In this document: positions 13,278 through 22,196 of the stretch, piece after piece
Layout: every line of letters starts with the position of its first letter
How positions within the stretch are numbered: position 1 is the stretch's first letter
Source of the DNA: an uncultured Eubacteriales bacterium
GTDB taxonomy: Bacteria > Bacillota > Clostridia > Christensenellales > CAG-138
DNA: 64,000 nt
Direction of reading: 5' to 3'
Assembly (NCBI GenBank): GCA_902802575.1
Contig: CADCMN010000014.1
Span: forward strand, 1-64,000
Notes under the pieces: generated by a model
Told to the model about the DNA's origin: nothing
The model's input: only the letters and a program-made list of their open reading frames with translations
Database searches by the model: none
Translations under genes and position numbers: made by a program

Positions 13278-14153
13278 ATGTACAGCATGACCGGATACGG
13301 ACGCGGTATGGCGTCCAAAGAGGGCCGCGAGCTCACCATTGAGCTCAAAAGCGTCAATAACCGGTTCTTGGATATCGGCATGAAACTGCCCCGCCAGCTT
13401 TCCTTTTTGGAGGACAGCCTGCGCAAGCTCCTCAACGACGCCCTGAGCCGAGGCCACGTGGATGTGTTCGTCAACTACCGGAACCTTCGGAGCGACGCAA
13501 AGACCGTTCGGGTGGACGAAGCCCTGCTCAAGGCCTATCTTGCCTCCGCCCGGGAGAGCGCCCAAGACCTGGGTCTGACGGACGATCTCACCCTGTCTCG
13601 AGTCCTGACTCTGCCCGATGTGACCACCATCCTGCCCGCCGACGAGGATCAGCAGGCTTTGGCGGATCTGGGCCGGGAAGCCATGACCATGGCCATCGAA
13701 AACCTGAAGGCCATGCGTCTTAAGGAGGGCGAACGGCTGAAGCTGGATCTGTCTGCCCGCATGGACGCCATGACCGGCTTTGCCGCCGCCATCGAGAAAC
13801 GGGCTCCCGCCGTTGCGGAGGAATACCGGACGAAGCTCACCGCCCGCATCGAGGAAATGCTCGGCGAGACCGAGGTGGACCGGTCCCGTCTCGCCACAGA
13901 GGTGGCAATTTTCGCTGATCGGGCTGCCATCGACGAGGAGATCGTGCGGCTCAACACCCACCTGATCCACTTCAGGGAGCTGCTGGCAGCCGGCGAGCCC
14001 GTGGGCCGGAAAATGGATTTTTTGGTCCAGGAGATGAATCGGGAGTGCAACACCATCGGATCGAAGGCCAACGACGCGGAGCTCACCAGCATCGTGCTGC
14101 TCTGCAAGGCTGAGATCGAAAAGCTGCGGGAGCAGATCCAAAATATCGAATGA
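13278..14153 (+). CDS. yicC: YicC family endoribonuclease
   Basis: A 291-residue protein of the YicC/YloC family, whose members have endoribonuclease activity. The hallmark start is MYSMTGYGRG; the N-terminal half continues with ELKSVNNRFLDI and the C-terminal half (about 205-291) holds RLATEVAIFADRAAIDEEIVRLNTHL and KMDFLVQEMNRECNTIGSKAND, the conserved DUF1732 part. It leads the conserved yicC-gmk-rpoZ order of Firmicutes. A GGGAGG ribosome site lies 7 bp before the ATG. Confidence 0.93.
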   Translation: MYSMTGYGRGMASKEGRELTIELKSVNNRFLDIGMKLPRQLSFLEDSLRKLLNDALSRGHVDVFVNYRNLRSDAKTVRVDEALLKAYLASARESAQDLGLTDDLTLSRVLTLPDVTTILPADEDQQALADLGREAMTMAIENLKAMRLKEGERLKLDLSARMDAMTGFAAAIEKRAPAVAEEYRTKLTARIEEMLGETEVDRSRLATEVAIFADRAAIDEEIVRLNTHLIHFRELLAAGEPVGRKMDFLVQEMNRECNTIGSKANDAELTSIVLLCKAEIEKLREQIQNIE

Positions 14154-14167
14154 GAGAGGGGAATCCC

Positions 14168-14791
14168 ATGAAAGAGCAGAGAAACGGGTTACTATTGGTT
14201 GTTTCCGGGCCTTCCGGTGTGGGCAAAGGGACGCTGGTCAAGGCCCTCATGGAGCGCAACAGCCGGATCAAAACGTCCGTGTCCGCCACCACCCGCGCGC
14301 CCCGTCCCGGAGAGATCGACGGCATCCACTACTTCTTCAAAACGGAGGAGGAGTTCAAAGGCATGGTGGATCGGGGCGAGTTTCTGGAATATATCCACGT
14401 GTTCGGCAGCAAGTACTATGGCACCCCCCGTACCTTTGTGGAACAGCAGCTCTCGGAAGGGTACGACGTGATTTTGGAGATCGACGTCCAGGGCGCCATG
14501 AAGGTGAAGCAGGCCTTCCCCGACGCGGTGCTGATCTTCATCACCGCCCCCAGCATGAGCGAGATCAAATCCCGTCTCATCGGCCGGGGCACGGAGACCA
14601 TGGAACAGGTGGAGAAACGTTTTGCCACCGCCTTTGAGGAGATCAAGATGATCCCTCATTACGACTATGTGGTGGTCAACGACATGATCGACAAGGCCGT
14701 TCACCACCTGGAGGCCATTTTGGAAGCGGAACGGTGTCGCACCGGCCGCAGCGCATATTTGACGGAAGCAATCGAGGAAATTGGGAGGTAA
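14168..14791 (+). CDS. gmk: Guanylate kinase
   Basis: Phosphorylates GMP to GDP, downstream of guaB in guanine nucleotide supply. The 207-residue protein has the P-loop GPSGVGKGTL, SATTRAPRPGEIDGIHYFF for GMP binding, and DVILEIDVQGAMKVK. I start at 14168 because GAGAGGGG lies 7 bp upstream; an earlier in-frame ATG at 14150 overlaps the yicC stop as ATGA but adds six non-family residues. Confidence 0.96.
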   Translation: MKEQRNGLLLVVSGPSGVGKGTLVKALMERNSRIKTSVSATTRAPRPGEIDGIHYFFKTEEEFKGMVDRGEFLEYIHVFGSKYYGTPRTFVEQQLSEGYDVILEIDVQGAMKVKQAFPDAVLIFITAPSMSEIKSRLIGRGTETMEQVEKRFATAFEEIKMIPHYDYVVVNDMIDKAVHHLEAILEAERCRTGRSAYLTEAIEEIGR

Positions 14792-14797
14792 ACCATT

Positions 14798-14992
14798 ATG
14801 ATGAATCGTCCGCCGGTCATGGAATTGGCTCAGAAAGCCGGTTCCCGTTATCAGTTGGTGACCGCTGTCGCCAACCGGGCCCGTCAACTGCAGGATGATC
14901 CTGACACCCTGGGGAACAACAAGCCCCTGTCCATGGCTGTGGAAGAGCTGTATGAGGATAAGCTCATCGTCATTCCCTCCAAGGAGGCGTAA
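14798..14992 (+). CDS. rpoZ: RNA polymerase omega subunit
   Basis: A 64-residue omega subunit that assists assembly of the beta' subunit. It shows the family core SRYQLVTAVANRARQL followed by NNKPLSMAVEELYEDKL. GGGAGG lies 10 bp before the first ATG; the next codon is also ATG, so the start could be 3 bp later. It closes the yicC-gmk-rpoZ group; in Bacillus coaBC follows, but here priA comes next. Confidence 0.93.
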   Translation: MMNRPPVMELAQKAGSRYQLVTAVANRARQLQDDPDTLGNNKPLSMAVEELYEDKLIVIPSKEA

Positions 14993-15012
14993 GGAGATCC
15001 TACACTGACCTG

Positions 15013-15048
15013 GCCCGCTTCGCACCAAGTTACGAAGCGGGCATTCTT
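15013..15048 (+). terminator. Hairpin between rpoZ and priA
   Basis: GCCCGCTTCG (15013-15022) pairs perfectly with CGAAGCGGGC (15033-15042) around a 10-nt loop and is followed by ATTCTTT. The stem is strong but the T-run is weak, so this may be a leaky terminator or attenuator, leaving priA partly linked to rpoZ. Confidence 0.6.
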
Positions 15049-15084
15049 TACATGAGTGAAACGCACGCCGAAAGGAGGGATCGG

Positions 15085-17304
15085 ATGTTTGCCAAGGTGA
15101 TCGTGGATATCGCTCACGCGGCGGTGGATCGGGCATTCACCTATCGCATCCCCGAGGGGTTGGAGGTCCTCCCCGGCCATCATGTGCTCCTTCCTTTTGG
15201 GCAGGGCAACCATGTGAAGGAAGGTTTTGTCCTGTCCGTCTCGGAAAAAAGCGGACTGGGAGAGGATGTGTCCGTCAAGGACGTGCTCTCCTGCCTGGAG
15301 CCCTACACGGTGCTGCTGCAGTCGCAGATCGCTCTGGCCGAATGGATGCAGGAGGCCTACCACTGTCTGCTGGTGGACGCCCTTCGGCTCATGATCCCGG
15401 CCCAGCTTCGGGGCAGCCGCATCCATGAAAAGCGGGAGCGGATCGTGTATCTTGCCGATCCTGCCGCCGACTTTGCATCCAGATCCCATCTGCAGACGGA
15501 AGTGGTGGCCCTGCTCAAAAAAACCGGCCAACCCATGTCTGTGCGGGACATCCAGGCGTTTGTGCCCGGCGCCTCGGCGGCCATCACCGCTCTGCTCAAA
15601 AAACGGGTGCTGTCGGAGAGCAGCTTCACTGTGTTCCGCCGTCCGGAGTACGGCGCGCAGCAGGTAAACATCCCTGAGCTCACCCCGGAACAGGATCAAG
15701 CCCTGACCGATGTGGAATCCCTCTCTTCCGGCCAGACAGCCCTGCTGTACGGCGTCACGGGCAGCGGCAAGACGGAGGTGTATCTGCGGTGCATCGAAGC
15801 GTGTCTGCAAAGAGGCCAGGGCGCCATCGTGCTGGTACCGGAGATCGCTCTGACGCCCCAGACCGTAGGCCGGTTTGCCGCCCGCTTTGGGGACAGGATC
15901 GCGGTGCTCCACAGCCGCCTGTCCGCCGGGGAGCGGTTCGACGAATGGCGGCGCATCCGCCTGGGCAAAGCCTCCATCGTCATCGGCGCCCGCAGCGCCG
16001 TGTTCGCGCCCGTGGAAAACCTGGGCCTCATCATCATCGACGAGGAGCACGAATCGAGCTATCAAAGCGAGATCACGCCCCGGTATCATGCGTTGGACAT
16101 CGCCCGGCGGCGGGTCAAGATGAGCCAAGGCAGGCTCCTGCTGGGCAGCGCCACGCCCTCGTTGCTGAGCTATTACCGTGCTCTGAACGGCAGCTATAAG
16201 CTCATAGAGCTGAAGCATCGGGTGGGGGGACGGCCCCTGCCCACGGTGACCATCGCTGATATGCGGGCTGAGTTTTTGAACGGCAACAACGGCATCTTTT
16301 CCTCCTTGCTGCTTTCAAAGCTGGGAGAATGCCTAAGGCAGGGGCACCAGGCCATGCTGTTCCTCAATCGGCGGGGATACTCCACCTTCGTCTCCTGCAG
16401 AGCCTGCGGCTATGTGTTGACCTGCGACAACTGCGACATCTCTATGACCTACCATAAAGCGCAGAACGCGGTCCGCTGCCACTACTGCGGAGCTCGAAAA
16501 CCGCTGCCGTCCGTCTGCCCCAACTGCGGCAAGCCCTTCATCAAATACTTTGGTATCGGTACGGAACAGGTGGAGGAACAGATACAGAAATGGTTCCCCG
16601 GCACGCGCACGGCCCGCATGGATGCGGATACGGTGGCCCATCGGGACGCCTATGAACAGATCCTGTCCGCTTTCGGACGGGGAGATGCTCAGATCCTCAT
16701 CGGCACGCAGATGATCGCCAAAGGCCACGACTTCCCCAACGTGACGCTGGTGGGCGTGATCGCCGCCGACACCACGCTGAACTTCCCCGATTACCGCAGC
16801 GGCGAACGGACCTTCCAGCTCCTGACCCAGGTTTCCGGTCGGGCGGGGCGGGACAGGAGCCCGGGACAGGTGGTCATGCAAACCTATGTGCCCGATCACC
16901 CCGTGCTCCAATTTGCCCGGGTCCAGGATTACGCAGGGTTCTACCAGTATGAGATCGCTCAGCGAAAAAAATGCCTCTACCCTCCCTTCTCCCTGTTCAT
17001 CCGGCTGCTGCTCTCCGGTGAAAACGAGGACGCCCTGATCGAACGAGGGAAGGAATACGCCAAGGTGCTGGAGGCGGACATAAAAACAGCCCTCGGCGCA
17101 GACGGACAGGGCGACCTGCTGCTGTTGCTCGCCGCCCCCGCTCCCATTGCCCGTATCGCCGGGCAGAACCGGTATCAGATATTGGTGAAGCTCCTCCGGA
17201 CCAAGCGGCTTCCCCAGGCTCTTCACGCCGTGTATGACTTTGAGACCTCCCACCGGGAGGATGGTTTTTTGAAGATCGAGATCAATCCACAGGATATGTT
17301 TTAG
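15085..17304 (+). CDS. priA: Primosomal protein N' (replication restart helicase PriA)
   Basis: A 739-residue 3'-5' helicase that recognises stalled forks and reloads the replisome. The N-terminal 3'-DNA-binding domain begins AKVIVDIAHAAVDRAFTY; Walker A is GVTGSGKTE (about 222-230); motif II is DEEH; eight cysteines in CxxC pairs (about 438-485) form the zinc module; the helicase C domain follows with TQMIAKGHDFPNV. The start at 15085 has AAAGGAGGG 5 bp upstream; an ATG at 15052 has none. Confidence 0.96.
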   Translation: MFAKVIVDIAHAAVDRAFTYRIPEGLEVLPGHHVLLPFGQGNHVKEGFVLSVSEKSGLGEDVSVKDVLSCLEPYTVLLQSQIALAEWMQEAYHCLLVDALRLMIPAQLRGSRIHEKRERIVYLADPAADFASRSHLQTEVVALLKKTGQPMSVRDIQAFVPGASAAITALLKKRVLSESSFTVFRRPEYGAQQVNIPELTPEQDQALTDVESLSSGQTALLYGVTGSGKTEVYLRCIEACLQRGQGAIVLVPEIALTPQTVGRFAARFGDRIAVLHSRLSAGERFDEWRRIRLGKASIVIGARSAVFAPVENLGLIIIDEEHESSYQSEITPRYHALDIARRRVKMSQGRLLLGSATPSLLSYYRALNGSYKLIELKHRVGGRPLPTVTIADMRAEFLNGNNGIFSSLLLSKLGECLRQGHQAMLFLNRRGYSTFVSCRACGYVLTCDNCDISMTYHKAQNAVRCHYCGARKPLPSVCPNCGKPFIKYFGIGTEQVEEQIQKWFPGTRTARMDADTVAHRDAYEQILSAFGRGDAQILIGTQMIAKGHDFPNVTLVGVIAADTTLNFPDYRSGERTFQLLTQVSGRAGRDRSPGQVVMQTYVPDHPVLQFARVQDYAGFYQYEIAQRKKCLYPPFSLFIRLLLSGENEDALIERGKEYAKVLEADIKTALGADGQGDLLLLLAAPAPIARIAGQNRYQILVKLLRTKRLPQALHAVYDFETSHREDGFLKIEINPQDMF

Positions 17305-17320
17305 ATAATTGAGGTATAGA

Positions 17321-19144
17321 ATGGAACAAACACCGAAGATAAAAAAGCGATCCCCCTGGCGCCTGTTCTTTCGGGTACTGCGCCCCTACTGGGGATATCT
17401 GATATTGTCCGCCCTGTTCGTGCTGCTGGCGACCATCTGCGTGTATCTCGCGCCGTTCGTGACCAGCTTCACGCTGGACTATGTGATCCGGGGCGTGGAT
17501 CCCCATATCCCTGAACCCATCTTCCGGCTGGTGGAACGGCTGGGCGGGCGGGAATATTTCGCCGAACACCTGATTCTCTGCGGCGCTGCCTACCTGCTTT
17601 TTACCGTGCTGAACGGGCTTTTCACGTACCTTCGGCGCAGGTCCACGGCGTACGCTTCCGAAGGCATGGCCAAAAACCTCCGAGACGAGCTGTACGCGCA
17701 CATCAACGCCGTGCCCTATGACTACCATAAGCATGTGTCCACCGGCGATCTGGTCCAGCGATGCACCTCCGACGTGGAGACGGTGCGGCGGTTTCTGAGC
17801 GTCCAGATGATGGACATCCTGCGGACGGCGGTCATGTTCTTCACGGCCCTTGTGATCCTTCTGCGCATCCATGTGACCATGGCTCTCATCTCCATGGTCA
17901 CGCTGCCCTTTTTGGTCGTGTCCTCCTTCGTCTACTTCCGCTATGTGCAGAAGTATTTCAAGGACGCGGACGAGGCGGAGGGCCAGCTGTCCGCCGCCCT
18001 GCAGGAGAATCTGACGGGGGTGCGCATCGTCCGAGCGTTTGGGCAGGAGCGAGCGGAGTATGAGAAGCTGACGAAGCTGAACGCCAAGACCCGGGACGCC
18101 AACATCCGGCTCAATCGGCTGTTGGGCTACTACTGGGGCATGTCAGACGCCGTAGGCTTTGCGCAGATCGGCATCTCCCTGGCGGCTGGCGTCTATTTCT
18201 GCGCCAAGGGCACCATGACGCTGGGCCTCGTGACCCTCTTCTCCACCTACACCACCATGCTCACCTGGCCCGCGCGACAGCTGGGCCGCATCTTATCCGA
18301 CATGGGCAAGGCCTCCGTGTCCCTCAAGCGGCTCACTGAGATCATGGATGCCGCGCCGGAGACGGAGCCAGGCAAGGCCCTTACAGTGGACATGACCGGG
18401 GACATCCGCTTCGACCACGTATGCTTCGGCTACGATGCCCCGGACGACGTGCTGAAGGACATCTCCTTCACCGTGAAGCCCGGCGAGACGGTGGCCATCC
18501 TGGGCGCTACGGGCTCCGGCAAGAGCAGCCTGGTGCAGCTTTTGCAGCGACTCTACACCTGCACACGGGGTAAGATTACCATCGGCGACGTGGACATCAA
18601 CGACATCGACCACGCCTGCCTTCGCCGGAACATCGGGATAGTGCTCCAGGAGCCCTTCCTCTACTCCCGCTCCATACGGGATAACATCCGCATCGTGAAC
18701 CCCACTGCCACCGACACCGAGGTAGAAGAGGCGGCCCGCATCGCCGCCGTCCACGACGTGATCATGGGCTTTGAGAAGGGATACGACACCCTGGTGGGCG
18801 AGCGGGGCGTGACCCTCTCCGGCGGCCAGCTCCAGCGGGTAGCCATCGCCCGGACCCTGATGCAGAAGGCGCCCATCCTGATCTTCGATGATTCCATGAG
18901 CGCCGTGGACACGGAGACCGACGCCAAGATCCGGGACGCCCTCTACGGCATGAAGCGGGACGGCATCCTCTTTATCATCTCCCACCGCATCACCACCCTC
19001 TGCGAGGCCGACAAGATCCTGGTCCTGGAGGGCGGTCGGTTGGTGGACATGGGCACCCATGAGGAACTGATTCAGAAACCCGGGCTCTATCGGCGCATCG
19101 CCGAGATCCAGGACGCCCTGCCGAAAGGAGGTGACGCGGCGTGA
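17321..19144 (+). CDS. ABC exporter half-transporter A (degenerate ATPase site)
   Basis: A 607-residue permease-ATPase fusion: six membrane helices (about 15-310) then the nucleotide-binding domain with GATGSGKSS (about 395), signature LSGGQ, and H-loop ISHR. The Walker B reads LIFDDSMSAVD, with Asp where the catalytic Glu is expected. Such a substitution marks the non-hydrolysing site of heterodimeric exporters (TM287/288, LmrCD, BmrCD types). The partner overlaps it by 4 bp. Substrate unknown; drug or lipid-like molecules are usual. It begins 16 bp after priA and is probably read from the same strand unit. Confidence 0.9.
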   Translation: MEQTPKIKKRSPWRLFFRVLRPYWGYLILSALFVLLATICVYLAPFVTSFTLDYVIRGVDPHIPEPIFRLVERLGGREYFAEHLILCGAAYLLFTVLNGLFTYLRRRSTAYASEGMAKNLRDELYAHINAVPYDYHKHVSTGDLVQRCTSDVETVRRFLSVQMMDILRTAVMFFTALVILLRIHVTMALISMVTLPFLVVSSFVYFRYVQKYFKDADEAEGQLSAALQENLTGVRIVRAFGQERAEYEKLTKLNAKTRDANIRLNRLLGYYWGMSDAVGFAQIGISLAAGVYFCAKGTMTLGLVTLFSTYTTMLTWPARQLGRILSDMGKASVSLKRLTEIMDAAPETEPGKALTVDMTGDIRFDHVCFGYDAPDDVLKDISFTVKPGETVAILGATGSGKSSLVQLLQRLYTCTRGKITIGDVDINDIDHACLRRNIGIVLQEPFLYSRSIRDNIRIVNPTATDTEVEEAARIAAVHDVIMGFEKGYDTLVGERGVTLSGGQLQRVAIARTLMQKAPILIFDDSMSAVDTETDAKIRDALYGMKRDGILFIISHRITTLCEADKILVLEGGRLVDMGTHEELIQKPGLYRRIAEIQDALPKGGDAA

Positions 19145-20943
19145 GTTATCAGGAAGAACAGGATTTTACAAACGAACGGGTGGACCCCAAGCTGTGGAAA
19201 CGGCTCTACGCCTACGCCTGGCGCAATAAGAAGACCTTCATCATGACCATTGTCTGCCTGCTCTACGTGGCGCTGGCAGACTCCCTCTACCCCTTGCTGA
19301 CCAACTACGCCGTGGACCGGTTCATCATCCCCGGTAAGAGCGACGGCACCTGGCTGTTTTTGCTGATCTATATCGCTCTGGCCTTCAGCCAGGGCTTCGG
19401 CACGCTGGGATTCATTACCCGCTGCGGCCGGATGGAGATGAACATCTCCTACGACATCCGGCAGGACGGATTTCTGAAGCTGCAAAACCAGTCCTTCTCC
19501 TATTTTGACAAGACGGCCGTGGGGTATCTCATGGCCCGGATGGTCAGCGACGTGAGCCGGCTCTCCGAGATGGTGGCCTGGAGCATGGTGGACCTCCTCT
19601 GGTCCTCCTGCTACGCGCTCCTGTGCCTCATCATCATGCTCATCGCCTTCTTTATGGAGCGGGCGATCCTCAAGTATCAGCGAGAGGCGCGCAAGCACAA
19701 CAGCCGGATCACGGGCGCCTTCAACGAGGGCATCATGGGCGCCATGACCACCAAGACGCTGGTCTATGAGGAGGAAAACGCCCGAGAGTTCCGGGAGATC
19801 ACCCAAAGCATGCGCAAGGCCTCTATCAAAGCGGCCCTGATCAACGCCGTCTTCTTCCCCCTGGTTATCTCCCTCGGCGCAGTCGGCACCAGTCTTGCTC
19901 TGTATCTTGGCGGCAAGGGCGTCCTGGACCCGGGCCACGCCTTCATAGGCGAGATCTCCGCCGGTACCCTGGTGGCCTTCATCACCTACGCGGCCAGCCT
20001 CTTCGATCCCATCCAGCAGTTCGCCTCTATCTTTGCGGACTTTCAGAGCGCCCAAGCCTCGGCAGAGCGGGTCGTTGGGTTAATCGACGCCCCCATCCAG
20101 GTCCAGGACGCTCCCGAAGTGGTGGAGAAGTACGGCGATGTGATCCATCCCAAGCGGGAGAACTGGGAGCCCATCTTGGGCCATATCCGCTTTGAGCATG
20201 TAAACTTTGCCTATAATCCGGAGGAGCCTGTGCTCACGGACTTCAACCTGGATATCCAAGCGGGACAAACCATCGCCCTGGTGGGCGAGACCGGCGCCGG
20301 CAAGAGCACCATTGTCAATCTGATCTGCCGGTTCTATGAGCCCACGGCAGGCGCCATCTACATCGACGGCAAGGACTATCGGACCCGGTCCCAGCTCTGG
20401 CTCCAGAGCAGCCTGGGGTACGTGCTTCAGTCCCCCCATCTGTTCTCCGGCACCATTGCGGACAACATCCGCTACGGCCGGCCCGACGCCACCTTGGAAG
20501 AGGTGAAGGAAGCCGCCCGTCTGGTCCACGCGGAGAATTTCATCCTGGAACAGGCCAAGGGGTATGACACGGAGGTGGGCGAAGGCGGCATCCGCCTGTC
20601 CACGGGCCAGAAGCAGCTCATCTGCTTCGCCCGGGTCATACTGGCCGACCCCCGCATCTTCGTGCTGGACGAGGCCACCAGCTCCATCGATACGGAGACG
20701 GAGCAGCTCATCCAGGAAGCCATCACCACCGTCCTGAAGGGACGGACCAGCCTGGTGGTGGCTCACCGGCTCTCCACCATCCGCAACGCTGACCGCATTC
20801 TCGTCATCCGTGGCGGGAAGATCCAGGAGAGCGGCACCCACGAGGAGCTGATTGCCCTGGGCGGCTACTACCACGATCTCTACGAACACCAGTTCCGGGA
20901 GGAACGGCTCCACAGCGCCATGAAGGACGCGGGGATGGAGTAA
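19141..20943 (+). CDS. ABC exporter half-transporter B (catalytic ATPase site)
   Basis: A 600-residue permease-ATPase with GTG start overlapping the upstream stop as GTGA. The membrane part (about 30-315) is followed by GETGAGKSTI, a variant signature LSTGQKQL, Walker B FVLDEATSSID with catalytic Glu, and H-loop VAHRLST. It is the complement of the upstream protein: this one has the good Glu and a poor signature, the other has a poor Walker B and canonical LSGGQ, giving one consensus and one degenerate composite site. Transcription ends at the hairpin downstream. Confidence 0.92.
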   Translation: MSYQEEQDFTNERVDPKLWKRLYAYAWRNKKTFIMTIVCLLYVALADSLYPLLTNYAVDRFIIPGKSDGTWLFLLIYIALAFSQGFGTLGFITRCGRMEMNISYDIRQDGFLKLQNQSFSYFDKTAVGYLMARMVSDVSRLSEMVAWSMVDLLWSSCYALLCLIIMLIAFFMERAILKYQREARKHNSRITGAFNEGIMGAMTTKTLVYEEENAREFREITQSMRKASIKAALINAVFFPLVISLGAVGTSLALYLGGKGVLDPGHAFIGEISAGTLVAFITYAASLFDPIQQFASIFADFQSAQASAERVVGLIDAPIQVQDAPEVVEKYGDVIHPKRENWEPILGHIRFEHVNFAYNPEEPVLTDFNLDIQAGQTIALVGETGAGKSTIVNLICRFYEPTAGAIYIDGKDYRTRSQLWLQSSLGYVLQSPHLFSGTIADNIRYGRPDATLEEVKEAARLVHAENFILEQAKGYDTEVGEGGIRLSTGQKQLICFARVILADPRIFVLDEATSSIDTETEQLIQEAITTVLKGRTSLVVAHRLSTIRNADRILVIRGGKIQESGTHEELIALGGYYHDLYEHQFREERLHSAMKDAGME

Positions 20944-20960
20944 ATCGAACCACATAAAAA

Positions 20961-20987
20961 AGGAGCGAGGATCCCTCGCTCCTTTTG
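20961..20987. terminator. Bidirectional terminator, ABC exporter / XRE gene
   Basis: AGGAGCGAG (20961-20969) pairs with CTCGCTCCT (20975-20983), flanked by A-run upstream and T-run downstream, so it can act on both converging units. Confidence 0.85.
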
Positions 20988-20998
20988 CTTATATGGCG

Positions 20999-22000
20999 TC
21001 AGACGTATTCCACCTCGATCTTGCCGAAGGACACATCCCCGGTGATCCGGATTTGGATCTCAGCGGCAGGGTTCCCCGGCGGGCACTCGCACCCGCCAAA
21101 GGCGGCCTTGCACATGGCCTTGGCGCCTACCGCGGCCGGGAGCCGAACGGTGAGAGAGCCGAAGGAGATGTCCGCGTCGATCTGGGCGCCGTTTTGGATC
21201 TCCGCCTCAGTGAGGTCCAGAACCAGGCTGCCGAAGGAGGAATCCACCTTGGCGCCGGTGAAGGGATTTCCGGGCTGGACCCGCTTGGTCTGGCTGGAGA
21301 AAGCCGAATCAATGTGGATGAAGCCGCCCTCGTCCGTGCAGTCGAAGACCGGGTCGCCCTTCTCCACCTCGAAGAGGCCGCTGTCCTTCTTGTCCCGCTT
21401 GGGCAGGAGGAAGTGCAGGAGGATGGTGATGCCGATGAGGATCAGCGCCACCGGCCAGGCCATGGCCCAGGTGAGCCGATACTGGGCCGGGATGATGTGC
21501 AGATTGAACAGGAGCATGTATGCGCCAAACAGGAACAGGCCGATGCTGACCGGGTTCAGCTCCGAACGGCAGGCCAGGATGCCCATGCAGGCCACCAGGA
21601 AGGGCCAAAGCACGCTCCAGAATGTGATGCCCTCCCCCAGTTGGATCACATGAAGCGCATTCAGCAGGAAGACCACGCCGATAGCCATGAGCAGCAGGGC
21701 AAAGATCACTTTCTCCGCCTTGTTCAGCTTCAGGCGGACGGACACATGGTGCTTTCCGCCGGCTTTAGCCTCTGCCTCATATGGTTGTATAGGCGCCCGG
21801 CCCAGCAGCTCGTCCGTGGTGACGCCCAAAGCCTCCGCCAGCTGGGGCAGTATAGAGATGTCGGGGCAGGAGAGATCGTTCTCCCACTTGCTCACCGCCT
21901 GGGCCGTGACGCCTACCTGCTGTGCCAGCTGCTCCTGGGTCATGCCCTTGCTCTTGCGCAGATCGCTGATCCGCTTTCCCATGGTCTCCTTGTATTCCAT
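20999..22000 (-). CDS. XRE-type regulator with membrane and LiaF-like domains
   Basis: A 333-residue single-chain protein. Residues about 8-65 form a Cro/C1 helix-turn-helix (GMTQEQLAQQVGVTAQAVSKWEN). A linker leads to four hydrophobic helices (about 95-200), then a soluble C-terminal domain (about 235-333) rich in SSFGSLVLDL/ISFGSLTVRLP repeats, like the LiaF/DUF2154 cell-wall-stress domain. It looks like a membrane-anchored DNA-binding protein sensing the envelope, an inference from domain order. GGGAGGT lies 5 bp before the ATG. It converges on the ABC exporter and diverges from def, and could regulate either. Confidence 0.82.
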   Translation of the reverse strand: MEYKETMGKRISDLRKSKGMTQEQLAQQVGVTAQAVSKWENDLSCPDISILPQLAEALGVTTDELLGRAPIQPYEAEAKAGGKHHVSVRLKLNKAEKVIFALLLMAIGVVFLLNALHVIQLGEGITFWSVLWPFLVACMGILACRSELNPVSIGLFLFGAYMLLFNLHIIPAQYRLTWAMAWPVALILIGITILLHFLLPKRDKKDSGLFEVEKGDPVFDCTDEGGFIHIDSAFSSQTKRVQPGNPFTGAKVDSSFGSLVLDLTEAEIQNGAQIDADISFGSLTVRLPAAVGAKAMCKAAFGGCECPPGNPAAEIQIRITGDVSFGKIEVEYV

Positions 22001-22097
22001 AGCGACCTCCCGTGTTTTTTGTTGGCTTCATCATACCACAAAAGATGCGGTTGGGGTATCATCCGATGAGATAATTTGTATTTTTTCGTATCAACCA

Positions 22098-22120
22098 GCG
22101 GTTGAGTGCCGCTCAACCGC
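22098..22120. promoter_or_regulatory. Perfect inverted repeat, candidate operator
   Basis: GCGGTTGAG (22098-22106) and CTCAACCGC (22112-22120) form a 9-bp inverted repeat with a 5-bp spacer. It lies about 100 bp before the XRE gene and 20 bp upstream of the def -35. It has no T-run in either direction, so a binding site is more likely than a terminator. Confidence 0.45.
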
Positions 22121-22139
22121 ACAAAAATGGCGTGATTTC

Positions 22140-22168
22140 TTTACAAAAGGCCCGGGGCAAGGTATAAT
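22140..22168 (+). promoter_or_regulatory. Promoter of the def-fmt-...-rpe operon
   Basis: TTTACA (22140-22145), a 17-bp spacer and a perfect TATAAT (22163-22168), 28 bp before the def start. Confidence 0.8.
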
Positions 22169-22196
22169 AACATGATGTATATAGGAGGAGTATGCC

